64,000 nucleotides of DNA from Amorphochlora amoebiformis (GCA_054601695.1 BAAHQB010000105.1:496001-560000); one strand, 5' to 3'; shown: positions 1-13,840, counted from the first letter of the stretch. The notes: a model not told the origin generated them from the sequence alone. Made by a program: numbers and translations.

Positions 1-52
1 TAAATGTAATATGATATATTTGTATGTATGTGTGTATGTATGTGTGTATATG

Positions 53-87
<35 letters not shown>

Positions 88-324
88 ATGTATATATGTG
101 TATATGTTTACAATATGTTATGTGGTATGTATGTATGTGCATATATGTATGTGTGTATATGTGTATGTGTGTGTATGTATATGTATGTACATTATCAACA
201 CACATACATAAAAATAGCATGTAGAATGTATATGTTATATATACATATATTCATGTATACTTATATTTTTATATCCACTTATTTATATATATACATAACT
301 ATATATATATATATATATATTTAC

Positions 325-398
<74 letters not shown>

Positions 399-401
399 TA
401 C

Positions 402-912
402 GTTCCCACAGTGATAGCCTGATAGTCAAACCAAACGCTACCTGTTTATGGATTAAACTGTGAAAAGAGAGAGAGAAAGGAGAAAGTGTGGGAGATAGTA
501 ACGAGAGGAAGAAAGAAGGCAAAGACAGAGAGAGAGTGAAAGGGAGAAAGAGCGACAGAGGGGAGCAAACCCTCTTGCCGGAAGAAGGTATCAAGCCGCA
601 ACTGAGCAGCCTAGGATTTATTAAGGTTACGGGTAATGTTAAGAGTTTTGCGTTGGGTATTGTTAGGATAGGTTTCAGAGTTAAATTACATCGCTGTCCC
701 TGTGTACATTCAGGGTTAATGTTAAGAGCTTTGCGTTGGGTATTGTTAGGATAGGTTTCAGAGTTAAATTACATCGCTGTCCCTGTGTACGTTCCCGAGG
801 CCTCCGGCATAGGTATAGTCTGTATATTTACGTAAATACTTTTCATATTTATGTGAATATATATATATATATATATTAACATATTTATGTGAATATACAT
901 ACATACGTATAT

Positions 913-950
<38 letters not shown>

Positions 951-993
951 CATATATATACATATATATTATATATAAGTATGGTACGTTTAA

Positions 994-1029
<36 letters not shown>

Positions 1030-1386
1030 AGAGGGGTGCATTAAAAGGTACCATTCTCCTTTTCGCATGCTAACAGCCATATTTTGGTAGATTTAGGTTT
1101 AGGGTATAGGTTAGGTTTTTAGGTTTAGGGTTTGTTAGACTAAGGTTCAAGAGTTAAGAGTCAGGTAGATTTTAGGTCAGGGTTAGAATTAACACTCAGT
1201 AGATGAAGGTGAGGGTCAGGCTCAGATTTTCGGCGAGAGTTAGGATTAAGGTTTGGGGTAGAGTACCTTCGTGTAATGTCCAGCCTCCATTAGATGTCCA
1301 ACCTTTAGGCCAGCGGTACCAGTATTCATAGTAGACCTAGACGTATATATATATATATATACATATAAACTACATGTATATATATA

Positions 1387-1422
<36 letters not shown>

Positions 1423-1493
1423 TATTATATATATATATATATATTGTATATATATATATATATATATTGCGTTTGTAAAAAGGATATACACAC

Positions 1494-1541
<48 letters not shown>

Positions 1542-1724
1542 TTATATATATATGTATGTATACATATATATGTATGTATATATATATAGTGTATGTGTGT
1601 GTGTGTCAATATATATATATATATATATAGTGTATGTGTGTGTGTGTCAATATATATATATATATATATATATAAATTATATACAAATATACATATATAT
1701 ATATTTATATAAACGTATACATAC

Positions 1725-1761
<37 letters not shown>

Positions 1762-1921
1762 CTATGTGAATGCGTCTATATATGTATATGTTTTTGTATA
1801 TAAGGGTACATATATGTTTTGTTCTTGCAGCCTTTTCTTTAGTAGAAGTATGGTACATACATATATGCACATATTCATGTATGTATACATATATATATAT
1901 ATATATATAATACTAGTTTAC

Positions 1922-1954
<33 letters not shown>

Positions 1955-2350
1955 TGTAAACATACATACATTTACACATGCATAAATATGCATTGTACAG
2001 AAAACAAATATATATATATTAATTAAATTATATAAAATATATTATATATAAATTTTATATATATATATATATAAGTATATATAGAAATGTATATGTATAT
2101 AAATGTATGTAGATACATATATGTGTGTATATTCTACATACGTACATTCATATCTTCACTCACATTATCTGCATATTGCCTACGTATATATATATATATA
2201 TATATATAATATAACATATCATATATCAATACATATAGTATACGCCATATCTATAATTACATGTGGTGTAATGGCATATATATTTTCGGTGAATTTTACA
2301 CCTCTTCGATCGCTTCATAGCCTACAGGACACCTGTGTTTTATTGAGATT

Positions 2351-2389
<39 letters not shown>

Positions 2390-2584
2390 TATGTATATAC
2401 ATGTACACATATGATTTAAAGATATGTGTATGTGAAAATACGTACGAAAAATACACAGACATATACACACATATTTATGAGCAGGTTTCACACGCAAAAA
2501 TAGTGAGCTATTGATTCCACGATACGGTTACCTTCGAAATGTATCTCTAGTATGACCGGGTAAGTATATGAAGTATATACGAAC

Positions 2585-2652
<68 letters not shown>

Positions 2653-2688
2653 GTACATATAAATAGATATTTATTTATCTATATATTG

Positions 2689-2722
<34 letters not shown>

Positions 2723-2914
2723 GTATATGTGCGTGTGTGTGTGTATCGGGTGCGTATGTCTAATGATTCTTCATTCATATAATTTTTTTATATAATATAT
2801 ATATAGATATATATATATATATATTATATATATATATAGTATATGGTATATGTGCATACTTTTGGCAGGACGAAGCGTGAGGGCCAGAAGACTTAGGAAG
2901 ATATTCTCCAGTGT
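402..2914 (-). CDS. Gene A exons 15-20 (last ones in window)
   Basis: Exons: 15 2860-2914, 16 2302-2332, 17 1303-1336, 18 1052-1069 (18-nt microexon, tentative), 19 791-819, 20 402-441. They continue the GCC2/GCC3 module with [17 protein letters not shown] and [10 protein letters not shown], then [21 protein letters not shown] and [13 protein letters not shown]. These correspond to the ELAPOR1 order TEPAVGFEYKWW, GDHIYTAAGAS, MILTLVV. Outgoing phases are 2, 0, 1, 1, 0, 1. Human ELAPOR1 has about 25 residues between the KWW and IYTAAG blocks where this model has seven, so either the region is reduced or an exon in 820-1302 was missed. The reading frame is open past exon 20 towards the left edge. 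Confidence 0.75.
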
Positions 2915-2934
2915 CTACATGTAATAATACATCC

Positions 2935-2972
<38 letters not shown>

Positions 2973-2984
2973 TATGATAAATAC

Positions 2985-3031
<47 letters not shown>

Positions 3032-3086
3032 ATACTTATGTAAATATGCGTATAGTATCTTACATATATACACATATTACATACAT

Positions 3087-3122
<36 letters not shown>

Positions 3123-3302
3123 CATATATATGTATGTATATATATATGTCAATATGTAAATAAATGAATAGATAAGTATCGAGAGAGAGAGAGAGAGTCA
3201 TGAGCACTGAGGGGAATGATACATTGTGAAATCTGTTATGGTTTTCTTGGGTAGCAATTTTAAATTAATTATATATATATATATATATATACATATATAT
3301 AC

Positions 3303-3343
<41 letters not shown>

Positions 3344-3388
3344 TATTTTTATAAATATACTTATATTTATACACACACACACATCCAT

Positions 3389-3435
<47 letters not shown>

Positions 3436-4015
3436 TTAAATATATACATATGATATTGTTAGCGTAGCGGTATGGTACTACTGGTAGCCCAAGATTTGGT
3501 TGGAGATCCGTTCTAGTCAGTGTGAATTCTGACCAATGACCATGAATAACTTCTCAGACTGCAATTGGAAATCTCCGAAATTTTGATCAAATCAACAAGA
3601 ATGCTACCGAAGTGACATGGCGTGACATCACGCCTGTCAATGTCACGCCTGTCACATAACAAAGTTACAGCGGTAGAGTCGGGTGGTGGTGGGTACACAA
3701 GGTACTACCGGATGAGACCGTGTACAAAAACTTCCGAGATCCCTAGCGATATCTAGACATCTCCAGCTTGCCTCTGACTATGTTCCTATTATAATCGATA
3801 TCTACTCATCGACTCGCGTCCTCTCATGCTATTTGTACTGCTTCTAACAATGTGTATGTATGTATATATATATATATATGTATGTAAAAATACACGTATG
3901 TATATATATATATATATATGCATATATTTATACATGATATACTATTTATATATATATATATATGTAAATATATATATAAATAAATATATTATATATATAT
4001 TTATATATATATATG

Positions 4016-4057
<42 letters not shown>

Positions 4058-4098
4058 ATATATATAATATTATATGCATATATTTATACATGATATAT

Positions 4099-4143
<45 letters not shown>

Positions 4144-4234
4144 GTGTGTGTTTGTTTATATATAGATTCACCGCACGGTAAGCACTTTCCGTGGCCGTTA
4201 TCAAACTGGATATGAATAATACATAATATATATG

Positions 4235-4266
<32 letters not shown>

Positions 4267-4878
4267 TGTTATAATCACACATTTTATTACGCAATGTATG
4301 TATATTTCACACACATATATATGTATATATATATATATTATATATGTATATATATATTATATAATATATATATATATATGCATCATATATATAATATATA
4401 TATATATATGTATACAAACGTGAGTGTATATACATATATACATATATATATACGTACATGTGTATATATATATATATATATATAAATTTTTGTTAAATAG
4501 ACTAAAATATATGCAATGTATATATCTTAGATATGTATGCAATGTACACATGTATGTAGAAAATAATATGCAACAGATATAAATCTATACATGTGTATAC
4601 ATACTTACATAGATATATAAAAGTTAATTTTTTTATTAAGTTATTAAATAGGATAAACCATTCCAGGTTGACATTTCTCACAGGCGACGTTATACTGCTT
4701 TTCTGGTAATTCAGCTGCCCCAGAGACTTTGTCGATGCAAATTTTCGGGTGAGTCCAGTTGTAGAACAAAGTTCGGGTGAAGGTCGTTCGGTCGCAGTCT
4801 GGAAAATATGTGATATATACATATGTATTTAAATATATATATATATATATATATGTGTGTTTGTATATATACACGTAC

Positions 4879-4910
<32 letters not shown>

Positions 4911-5031
4911 TAATTACATATATAATACATATATATATATATATATATATATATGTATAAATTGTATATTATGCACGTTCATGTACACAAATATACATAT
5001 ATATATATATATGTGTGTATAAATATATATA

Positions 5032-5069
<38 letters not shown>

Positions 5070-5075
5070 GCACAT

Positions 5076-5119
<44 letters not shown>

Positions 5120-5210
5120 CTATAAATGTATTTATATATATATATATATATAATATATATATATATTTTAAAATTATATTTTATATATATATTTATATTT
5201 TAGAAATTTA

Positions 5211-5255
<45 letters not shown>

Positions 5256-5275
5256 CATGCATTTATTGTGCATAC

Positions 5276-5355
<80 letters not shown>

Positions 5356-5433
5356 CATAAATGTATTTATATAATATATATATATATATATAATATATAT
5401 ATATATACATATGAGTACATTAATTTCATGCAC

Positions 5434-5474
<41 letters not shown>

Positions 5475-5576
5475 AGTACATTAATTTCATGCACGCATAT
5501 GTATATATATATATATATATATACATATATATGTGTGTGTGTGTATAATATATATATATATATATATATATATTTG

Positions 5577-5610
<34 letters not shown>

Positions 5611-6037
5611 TATGTATAACAACTTACCCGTAAAATTCTTAGTATAATCAGAAGGTGTGCACAAGGGTCTCGGAAGACAAGAATCCCTCCGAACAGCCCC
5701 AGGATAAGAATAGGTACCTGAATTTAACTATTATTGATCGCAAACCGTAAAGGCGGAAACAAGCGGGACAGAGGCTCGAACCGATCAAAGTCTAAATCAC
5801 AAATCATATGCAGGGTGGGCAACGACAGGAGCGAGACACAGGGGCAGCACACGGGCAGGACAAAAGCGGAACAACAGGAGAGAGAGATTTAAGGAAGTGG
5901 GAAAATGAGAGTTAGGGATGTAAAAGTATGGTATGTAGGCATTGTATGTGCATACATATAGAATTATATATATTATTTTTACATAGGAAAGTTTTCATAT
6001 GGACGTATACTTCGATAATATATATACACAGATATGG

Positions 6038-6069
<32 letters not shown>

Positions 6070-6559
6070 TATGTATGGATAATGTATGTAGCCATATGCA
6101 CAACACACACATGTATATATGTATATATTATATATATATTACATATATATTTTTCTACCATGATATGTATATATATATATATATATAATATATATATATA
6201 TATGTATATAAAGAGGATTGAAATCGAGAGAAGCCAAGACCAGAGGGACATGGCATGCACTTCCCAAAGTGCTCTTCGCTCGCGTAGTGGTCTCGACCGC
6301 ATGAAACACACGCCATTGCACCCTTATATATATATATATATTATATGTATATACATAATATTATGAGAATATAACATGCAAATAGTTTAAACAATATATA
6401 TACACATACATAGTTGAATACATGTGTATACATTAAATCTAAATAAATGTTTCTCTATATATACTAAAATGTATTATATATATATATATACATATATATA
6501 TGTATATATATATATATATGTATATGTATGTATACATATATACATAAATACAAAAAACA

Positions 6560-6592
<33 letters not shown>

Positions 6593-6623
6593 ATGTATGT
6601 ATACATATATACATAATACATAT

Positions 6624-6660
<37 letters not shown>

Positions 6661-7108
6661 CAATATATATATATATATTGCAATATATGTATATATATAT
6701 ATATATATATATACATATTCATGTACATATTCCTCCGTTTCTCTCCCCATTTCCATATACGTTCATATAGTACATCTAATTTAATAATGTATACATACAG
6801 ACATATACTATTCGATATATGTCCACAATAAAATAAATACTTATATCGTGTAAAAATATGTAGATTTCCATATATATACATACACATGTATGTATAAATA
6901 TGTATGTATATATATATATATACAAATGTATAATATATATATATATATATAATATATGTATATATGTATATGTATATATACACCTATATTCATTTATTCT
7001 TTTATGTGTATATTATTCATACGCATATGTTTTTGCATATGTATATTTCTATATCTATATTGTACAATATTTACACACATATATATATATAATATATAAT
7101 ATATATAT

Positions 7109-7140
<32 letters not shown>

Positions 7141-7358
7141 GCATATATATGTACATACATATATATATATATATATATAAAGATATATCATATACATATA
7201 TACATACATATATATATATATATACATGTATATATATATATACGTATATATACACACACATAATATATATATAGGGCCGAGGCGTTTGAATACATTTTTA
7301 TGTTTGTATATTAGCATGGGCATACATACCATAGATAAGGTATACATGTGCAAGTCTA

Positions 7359-7421
<63 letters not shown>

Positions 7422-7461
7422 TATATTATATATATAAAAATATATATATTTATATATATAT

Positions 7462-7514
<53 letters not shown>

Positions 7515-7649
7515 CGTATGAATACAGCATGTGTATATGCGAATGAGATACATATTTATATAATATATATACATATATATATATATATATATCTTCAGGC
7601 AATGTATATTGTTGAAATATGTATACATATATACACATATACATATTTA

Positions 7650-7709
<60 letters not shown>

Positions 7710-8740
7710 TATACACTCATATATATATGTTGTAATGTAATATACATATTTAATTCATATATACATATAGTATAAATGTATGTACACATCTATTTAACCA
7801 TTCTACAAAATAGTAATATAATTTGTACTTTTGTAGACTCGGTTCCATCTGGGCACCTCGTGCATTTCAGCTCAGCGTATTCGGTTCCAGATATCTGGAT
7901 AATATATATTGTATACATACACATATATTTTTAAATGTTTACATATCTATACCTATATAATGTATATATATATATGTATATATATAATATATGTGTACAA
8001 ATTATACTTCATACCTCAATAATCTCGAGCTCGGCACGATCCTTTCCATAATCCCCTAGAAGATATATATATATTATATATATATTATATATATATATAT
8101 ATTATATATATATATATTACATATATATATATATATATTATATGATCTATAGATATGAAATGAGTATACATATATATATATACATTGTTTCTACACACAC
8201 ATATACATATATACGTAATACATGTGCATGTGTACCAGGCCTAATTTCCAAAGGAAAATCAGGGGTTATGGGATTCCAACCCGTAGATCCTAAAATTAAT
8301 CTGGTAGATTTGTGGCCCGATATATGACACGCAATAGAAAATATGTAAAACTGCCGGCGTCGGAATAATTCCCATGATGACCACGAAAGTGGTCAGTGGA
8401 TCCTCAAAGGTGTTTATACCTGCGGCCGTGAGTGGGTGAGATGTCGTAAAAAACTCAAATAAAAAGTGAGAACGGTATCTATCACTTGCTTTCCAAAAGT
8501 GGTGTCAAGACATTGTTCACATGTGATCTCTCCTTCATTAAGAATAATGGGATGAGCTACAATTCATCCCAAAGAAACAGTAATTTCGCAAAGAAATAGA
8601 TGCATGGTAGTGAGTAAGTTCCGCGCTGCATCGCGATGAACTGCAGCTCTGATTAAGAGAGGCTACACCATACATTCATGTATGCATGTATATCTACTCT
8701 TCAAAGGATTTATGCAAATCCACATTTGCAATATATGTAA

Positions 8741-8782
<42 letters not shown>

Positions 8783-9270
8783 GAATATTTACACGCATAA
8801 ATTTATCTTCTGTACATAATTTTTATATTTACATACACATTTACATACATAATTAAAAGGCAAAGTAGAAATTAGGAAAAGGTGGAGAGAGAGATGAAAA
8901 AAGTGAAGTAGACATTAGAAGAAAGAGGGAATGAGGGATGGAGACCGAAGGTGAGACAGAGAGGTGTTGAAGAGAGAGAGAGAGGGAAGATGAAAGAGAG
9001 GAGGACAAGACGACGCAGATAGCCAGGGAGAGAGACGGGTGGAAGATAGGTGAGAGGGCGAAAGTGGTGGAAGAGAGAGGGAGAGAATAAGAGAAAAAAA
9101 AGGGGGTTGGGAGAGCGGAGAGAGGGAGAGAGGGAAGAGAGATGAAAAGAATTTCAATTGGATAGGAAGACATTTTTCAAGGGAGAGATATAACTGTAAC
9201 CGTATCGATTCTTCCAGTAAAACCACTCGAGGACGTACGCGCCGGTTTCTAGGGGAAACGTCACCTGGTG

Positions 9271-9312
<42 letters not shown>

Positions 9313-9391
9313 CAGAAACATTTATATATATGTATGTATGCATATCCCTATATATACATGTATACATTTTATATAATATAAAACTTGTACG

Positions 9392-9423
<32 letters not shown>

Positions 9424-9562
9424 ATATATGTATGTATGTACATAAATATTATACATACATTCATACAAGACTTAATAATGATGTATTTAGCCATATAATA
9501 TGTATGCTATAATACAGCAAGACATACATAAAGTAAAATATCACTGTATATAATATATATAT

Positions 9563-9594
<32 letters not shown>

Positions 9595-9724
9595 GTATAT
9601 ATATTTATATATAAAGATATATATATATATGTAAATATATATATATATATATAATATATTGTGTAAATATATATATGGAAAAGAAAAAAATTATACATAT
9701 AAAAATATATATTTATATATATAT

Positions 9725-9783
<59 letters not shown>

Positions 9784-9842
9784 ATATTATGTGCGTGTGT
9801 GTAATAACGTACATTAAATGTATGCATATAGATGCATACACG

Positions 9843-9882
<40 letters not shown>

Positions 9883-10260
9883 TGTATGTATATATATATA
9901 CACAGTATATGTATATATTTTCATATATTATAATGTACATGTTCACAATCTATATATATATGTACATAAATATATATTATGAATACCTTTTTCCATGAGG
10001 GGACGTTGGATTGCAAGTTAAGGTAGACGATGGAATTTATAGTAAACTGCAAACTATATTTTATTTGCCAATGAATACCATATAACGTATATATAAATTT
10101 ATTTGTATTATATATTTGGAACAAATACAAGTAAATTATTGAATATAAACGTATAATATACATGAATATATATACATATAAATATATATATATATATATA
10201 TTCATATATATATATATATGATGTACGTGTGTGTGTATACATATATACGTACATGTACAT

Positions 10261-10293
<33 letters not shown>

Positions 10294-10304
10294 ATATATC
10301 TAAT

Positions 10305-10356
<52 letters not shown>

Positions 10357-10376
10357 GTCACACACACACACACACA

Positions 10377-10420
<44 letters not shown>

Positions 10421-10436
10421 AATATATAAATATATA

Positions 10437-10477
<41 letters not shown>

Positions 10478-10714
10478 ACGTGCATCATACCCATCTTTGC
10501 CATGCTCTGACTCAACCTGACCTCGACCATCCCCAAGTTCAAAAATCAAGAAGAAAAAATTAAATCGCAGAGCAAATCGACACTAAATAACTGTCACCTT
10601 TTTGCGAGTGTAAAATCAATATGTGTGTCACATACAAACAGATAAATGAATGAATATACGTAAATATGTGTATTGCATTGTAATTTTGATGTAATAAAAT
10701 ATTGTATTAATGCG

Positions 10715-10768
<54 letters not shown>

Positions 10769-11319
10769 TACACATGTGAAAATGTAAAATAGCATGTATG
10801 ATATATGTATAATATATATGTATGTCATAAATATGTAATATATATATATATATATAAATATATATATATATATGTGTGCGTGTGAGTTTACACAAAATAT
10901 GAATTCTAAACTATCGTAAACACATACATACTCATTGTATACATATAAATGTTAACATTCACTATCTATATAGATATACATATATTATATGTATGTATAT
11001 GCATACATGTATTCCTGTGCATTGTTCATACGTAAGCAGGGTCATACGTGAGAAGGGTCACAGGGTCGTTGGGTTCCGGGGTAGGAGACTGCGTGTGTGT
11101 AACAGCACAGTACATATTTAACACCTGATAGCGAAAGGATATATATCCGGACTTCTTAAGAACAACCATAAGACGCAAGGCGCTCATGACATTATGCTTA
11201 CCCTAATTATTAAAAAATATATATATAACAGTACATACAACATATATATATATATATATATTATAAATACGCACACACACATATATATAATATATATATA
11301 TATAAATATACATATTTAA

Positions 11320-11353
<34 letters not shown>

Positions 11354-11403
11354 GTATGTATATATGTATATATATATATGTATGTATAATATATGTACAT
11401 ATG

Positions 11404-11466
<63 letters not shown>

Positions 11467-11533
11467 ATATATACATACACACACATATATATATATATAT
11501 ATACATATGTATTGTATATTATAAATATGAATA

Positions 11534-11591
<58 letters not shown>

Positions 11592-12501
11592 ACGTGTGCT
11601 TGTATGTGTGAAAAAACACTATGTAAATGGATATATCCTTATGTGCATGTCTGAATATATCAATCAGTTAAAAATATACCAATATATATGTATATGCATA
11701 TATATATATATATATATACTCTTTGTCTGTATATTAATACGTAGGTAAACACACCCGGTTGTTCCCTGACGTGATAATCGTCCCATTACCAGACGGCTCC
11801 CATTTCTGACAGTTGTTTCCGTTCAAGATGTACCGCCGACCAATCCTGATCGAAAATATCTAAGATATTTAACCCTCCTTACCGAACAAATACGTAATAC
11901 TCGTGGCAAACACACAAAAAGATAGATTTCAAATTTACCTGCCGACACACCATGTATCCAGCGCCTTGGGCCATAGTGCCTTCTTCCACTCACCAAGCTC
12001 ACCAGAGATCGAGAATCCTCCTCCCAAAGAGAAATACCCTGGGTTGCACGGCTCGCACGTCGCATTAGGAGCGATACTTGATCCAATGCCTAAAGTCAAG
12101 ACAAGGCTCACTCCCCCGTGAATCTTCTAAGTAAACCATAACTTTCCCTTCCTAGGCGCCTGTCTCTGCATATGGGGACACGGGCAGGTGTTGTATCAAT
12201 TATTCCAAAGAGAGAAAAAAAGGCCCACCCCACCATGAAATTTAACGTTGAGCTTGTAGCCCTTTGCACAATCGATGTTGCAGCTTAAGGTCTGGGGTGC
12301 TGGTAGCACGAGAGATCCATTGTTGACACAAGTGCTCGCGTCGATGTAGTAGTAAAGCGAACGCGTCCCCGACTCGAGGCCGTCTGGACACTGGCCAAAT
12401 CCCGGGCGGATGTCATGCGTATCGCAGGGCCGGGTCGGAGTTTGTGCAAGGACCGTTGAGAAGGGGGAAAGGAAAAATAGGAGACCAAGGTCCGATCGCA
12501 T
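402..12501 (-). CDS. Gene A: ELAPOR/EIG121-like type I membrane protein (3' end beyond window)
   Basis: Multi-exon gene read right to left; 20 exons (about 508 codons) are visible and the C-terminal half lies beyond position 1. The ATG at 12501-12499 starts a signal peptide ([19 protein letters not shown]), followed by Cys-rich GCC2/GCC3 (ephrin-receptor-like) modules such as [39 protein letters not shown] and CQKCPVGYEA. The blocks [26 protein letters not shown] and [11 protein letters not shown] match in kind and order the ELAPOR1/KIAA1324 ectodomain as I know it (CTEKDYFYTHTACD, YKWAKPKIC, VLYW). N-glycosylation sequons (NGS, NAT, NGT, NFT, NWT) support a secretory ectodomain. Family members are endosome/lysosome-associated transmembrane proteins; the mannose-6-phosphate-receptor-like and transmembrane parts would lie outside the window. 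All junctions used are GT-AG and phase-compatible. Family call is strong; exon 18 is the least certain. Confidence 0.88.
630..795. repeat. 83-bp tandem duplication next to gene A exon 19
   Basis: Two copies with a period of 83 bp (about 630-712 and 713-795), differing at only a few positions. The unit includes GTTAAGAG, GCGTTGGGTATTGTTAGGAT and CATCGCTGTCCCTGTGTAC. The right copy overlaps the 5' splice site of exon 19 of gene A (exon ends at 791), so the duplication copied the donor region into the intron. One donor copy reads GAAC then GTACAC, the other GAAT then GTACAC. Confidence 0.9.
1085..1255. repeat. Degenerate TTAGGG-like repeat in gene A
   Basis: Short GGTTTAGGG, GGTTAGG and AGGGTTAG motifs in an imperfect array on the plus strand, in the intron just upstream (sense direction) of the 18-nt exon 18 of gene A. 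Heavily diverged, so probably old. Confidence 0.7.
1585..1657. repeat. Tandem 41-bp TG/TA repeat
   Basis: Two copies of a unit containing TAGTGTATGTGTGTGTGTGT then CAATATAT at about 1585-1616 and 1626-1657 in an intron of gene A. A microsatellite-embedded duplication. Confidence 0.85.
4172..8289 (-). CDS. Gene A exons 8-14
   Basis: Exons: 8 8236-8289, 9 8015-8055, 10 7829-7894, 11 6241-6322, 12 5628-5717, 13 4659-4798, 14 4172-4205. Together they encode the central Cys-rich modules: exon 10 has [10 protein letters not shown], exon 11 has [20 protein letters not shown], exon 12 has [20 protein letters not shown], exon 13 has [20 protein letters not shown] and ends CEKCQPGM, and exon 14 is [11 protein letters not shown]. 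Outgoing phases 1, 0, 0, 1, 1, 0, 1 chain without conflict. Exon 12 has a consensus GTAAGT donor. The exon 11 acceptor lies directly in a TA run ending in AAG, which is unusual. This is the most securely assigned part of the gene because cysteine spacing and block order match the family. Confidence 0.88.
5411..5495. repeat. Duplicated 24-bp island in TA sequence
   Basis: The block starting ATGAGTACATTAATTTCATG occurs at 5411-5434 and 5472-5495 (period 61) in the intron between exons 12 and 13 of gene A, each flanked by TA runs. No coding role. Confidence 0.85.
8850..9170. repeat. GA-rich purine tract (CT on sense strand) in gene A
   Basis: About 320 bp of GAGAGA/GGAAGA on the plus strand in the intron after exon 7 of gene A. 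The long Ser/Leu/Pro frame it produces on the minus strand is a composition artefact. Similar tracts occur at 450-570, 20930-21070, 26270-26400, 32990-33440, 35710-36010, 40380-40470, 55250-55410, 55590-55740, 57340-57550 and 63215-63340. A CT-rich one on the plus strand lies at 28370-28580. Confidence 0.85.
9201..12501 (-). CDS. Gene A exons 1-7
   Basis: Exons: 1 12234-12501, 2 11939-12089, 3 11755-11845, 4 11125-11202, 5 10491-10582, 6 9987-10053, 7 9201-9264. Exon 1 carries the signal peptide and the first Cys-rich stretch ([16 protein letters not shown]). Exon 2 holds [14 protein letters not shown]. Exon 3 reads [19 protein letters not shown]. Exon 4 contains [19 protein letters not shown], which resembles the [20 protein letters not shown] segment of ELAPOR1. 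Exon 7 reads [20 protein letters not shown]. Outgoing phases are 1, 2, 0, 0, 2, 0, 1 and each matches the next exon. The exon 1 donor could also lie six bases further on. The introns are (TA)n-rich; the one after exon 7 holds a CT-rich tract on the sense strand. Confidence 0.83.
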
Positions 12502-13097
12502 CGGAAGCACGGGGGTGGTTTATGGTTGTGATTCGTACGCCGGCTTTGCTCTGACATCTTTCGATAATCGAATACCTAAATATTAACGGGTGAATGAAAA
12601 AGACTTTAGACATCTTTAAAGGAAACCCTGGGAGACTTGACCCTTTTTGGTCGGGAAGATCCGAGTGGTGACAATTCGTGATACAGCAGTGAGTCACGCA
12701 CATGTCACGCGATGATTGAGGCGAATAATTCGAATTCGCACTGGAAAATTCAAATCTTTTCGGCTCGAGACATGGAACCTCTCTCCGACAGCCTGGCCAT
12801 TCCGGAGGCTCATCTGGACATAATTTGTTCTTTTCCTCTCTAAATTTTTACCTATTATTCTGTTATATTACCCACACATTCTATAAACACAGAAATATAG
12901 TCGAGGGAACGCTTGAAAGACTTCCGGGATGGACAGACGTGGAACCACCCACCCAGTGGGAACCGACCGAAAGAGGGTTGGGAAACAGGGCTTGAGGATA
13001 CCAGTGGGACATCAACACGACGACCGGAAAATTCACGAAACTGGTTGATCTTGACGAAATACGGTAAATAAGGGATTCTTAAAATGGTCGATTCTCT
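12502..13097. other. Intergenic region between genes B and A
   Basis: 596 bp of balanced composition between the stop of gene B and the start of gene A, both on the minus strand. It should contain the 3' end of B and the promoter and leader of A. I see no open frame worth calling, no TA array and no recognisable element beyond short AT-rich stretches near 12830-12900. Confidence 0.5.
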
Positions 13098-13779
13098 TTA
13101 AGGGTGCGTGACTTCCCGGTCCTGAGAAATGCTTGTATCTTTCTTCGAACTCGCTGGCCATGAGTTTTCGACGCGCAGGGAATGTATCATTTGTGTTGTG
13201 AGAACTTTGATCCGGGCTTCCTCGTCCTTCAACTGTGTGTTGAGTTTCAACTTCTCCTTCTCAACGGCGGAGATGGTACGTTGCAGTGAGCTCTTTTTCA
13301 AGTGTCGATTTCCAGAATGCATGTTTATGTCGTAATCAATGTTAATTTTGATGTCGGAACTGTTTCATATCGAAATTGCGGTATTGCAATATACTGTTAA
13401 ACATGTATTTGCAACTTGTGACAGTGTAACGAATCTGAAGCTATTCTAGCTAGATGCTTGTGTCAACCTAGTCAATAACATGACATGCTGAGAGGCTCGC
13501 TCAGAGTCCTGTGTGATAGCTATATTAGTATCAGGCTGTGCATACCTGCTATGTACTAATGTTACTGGGTTTATCTAGTCTTTAGTGTAGTAGTTGAAAG
13601 AACCAAAAGTATACTCCATATCTGGCTATCAGTAACAGTTGACGTTTTCATCAAACATACGATGATAATTAGTATTAATTACTCATAAATAATGACAATG
13701 ATTTAGCCGCTGGCCAAAGCTTACACAGCTGTTGAACACTTCATCATGATGTTATACTATGATTCCTACACAGAGTACG

Positions 13780-13840
<61 letters not shown>

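Noticed and set aside
28-414. Long open frames of alternating Ile/Tyr, Tyr/Val/Cys or Thr/His throughout the window
   Set aside because: They are (TA)n, (TG)n and (CA)n read in frame; TA repeats contain no stop codon, so open length means nothing. None has a domain or a composition like the real exons.
2500-2560. Possible 15-nt microexon (DTFR) between gene A exons 15 and 16
   Set aside because: Phase fits, but inserting it breaks the Cys-x-x-Cys-Pro spacing of the module (CQKCPVGY) that direct joining gives.
3450-3830. 380-bp balanced island with a 61-codon minus ORF and a GGCGTGA..TCACGCC palindrome (3619-3634)
   Set aside because: Gene A exons 14 and 15 join directly in phase across it; no splice-bounded frame resembles the family. 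Treated as intron.
8853-9367. Minus-strand Ser/Leu/Pro open frames over the GA tract
   Set aside because: Low-complexity shadow of an intronic purine tract. Only 9201-9264 within this interval is coding, and in another frame.
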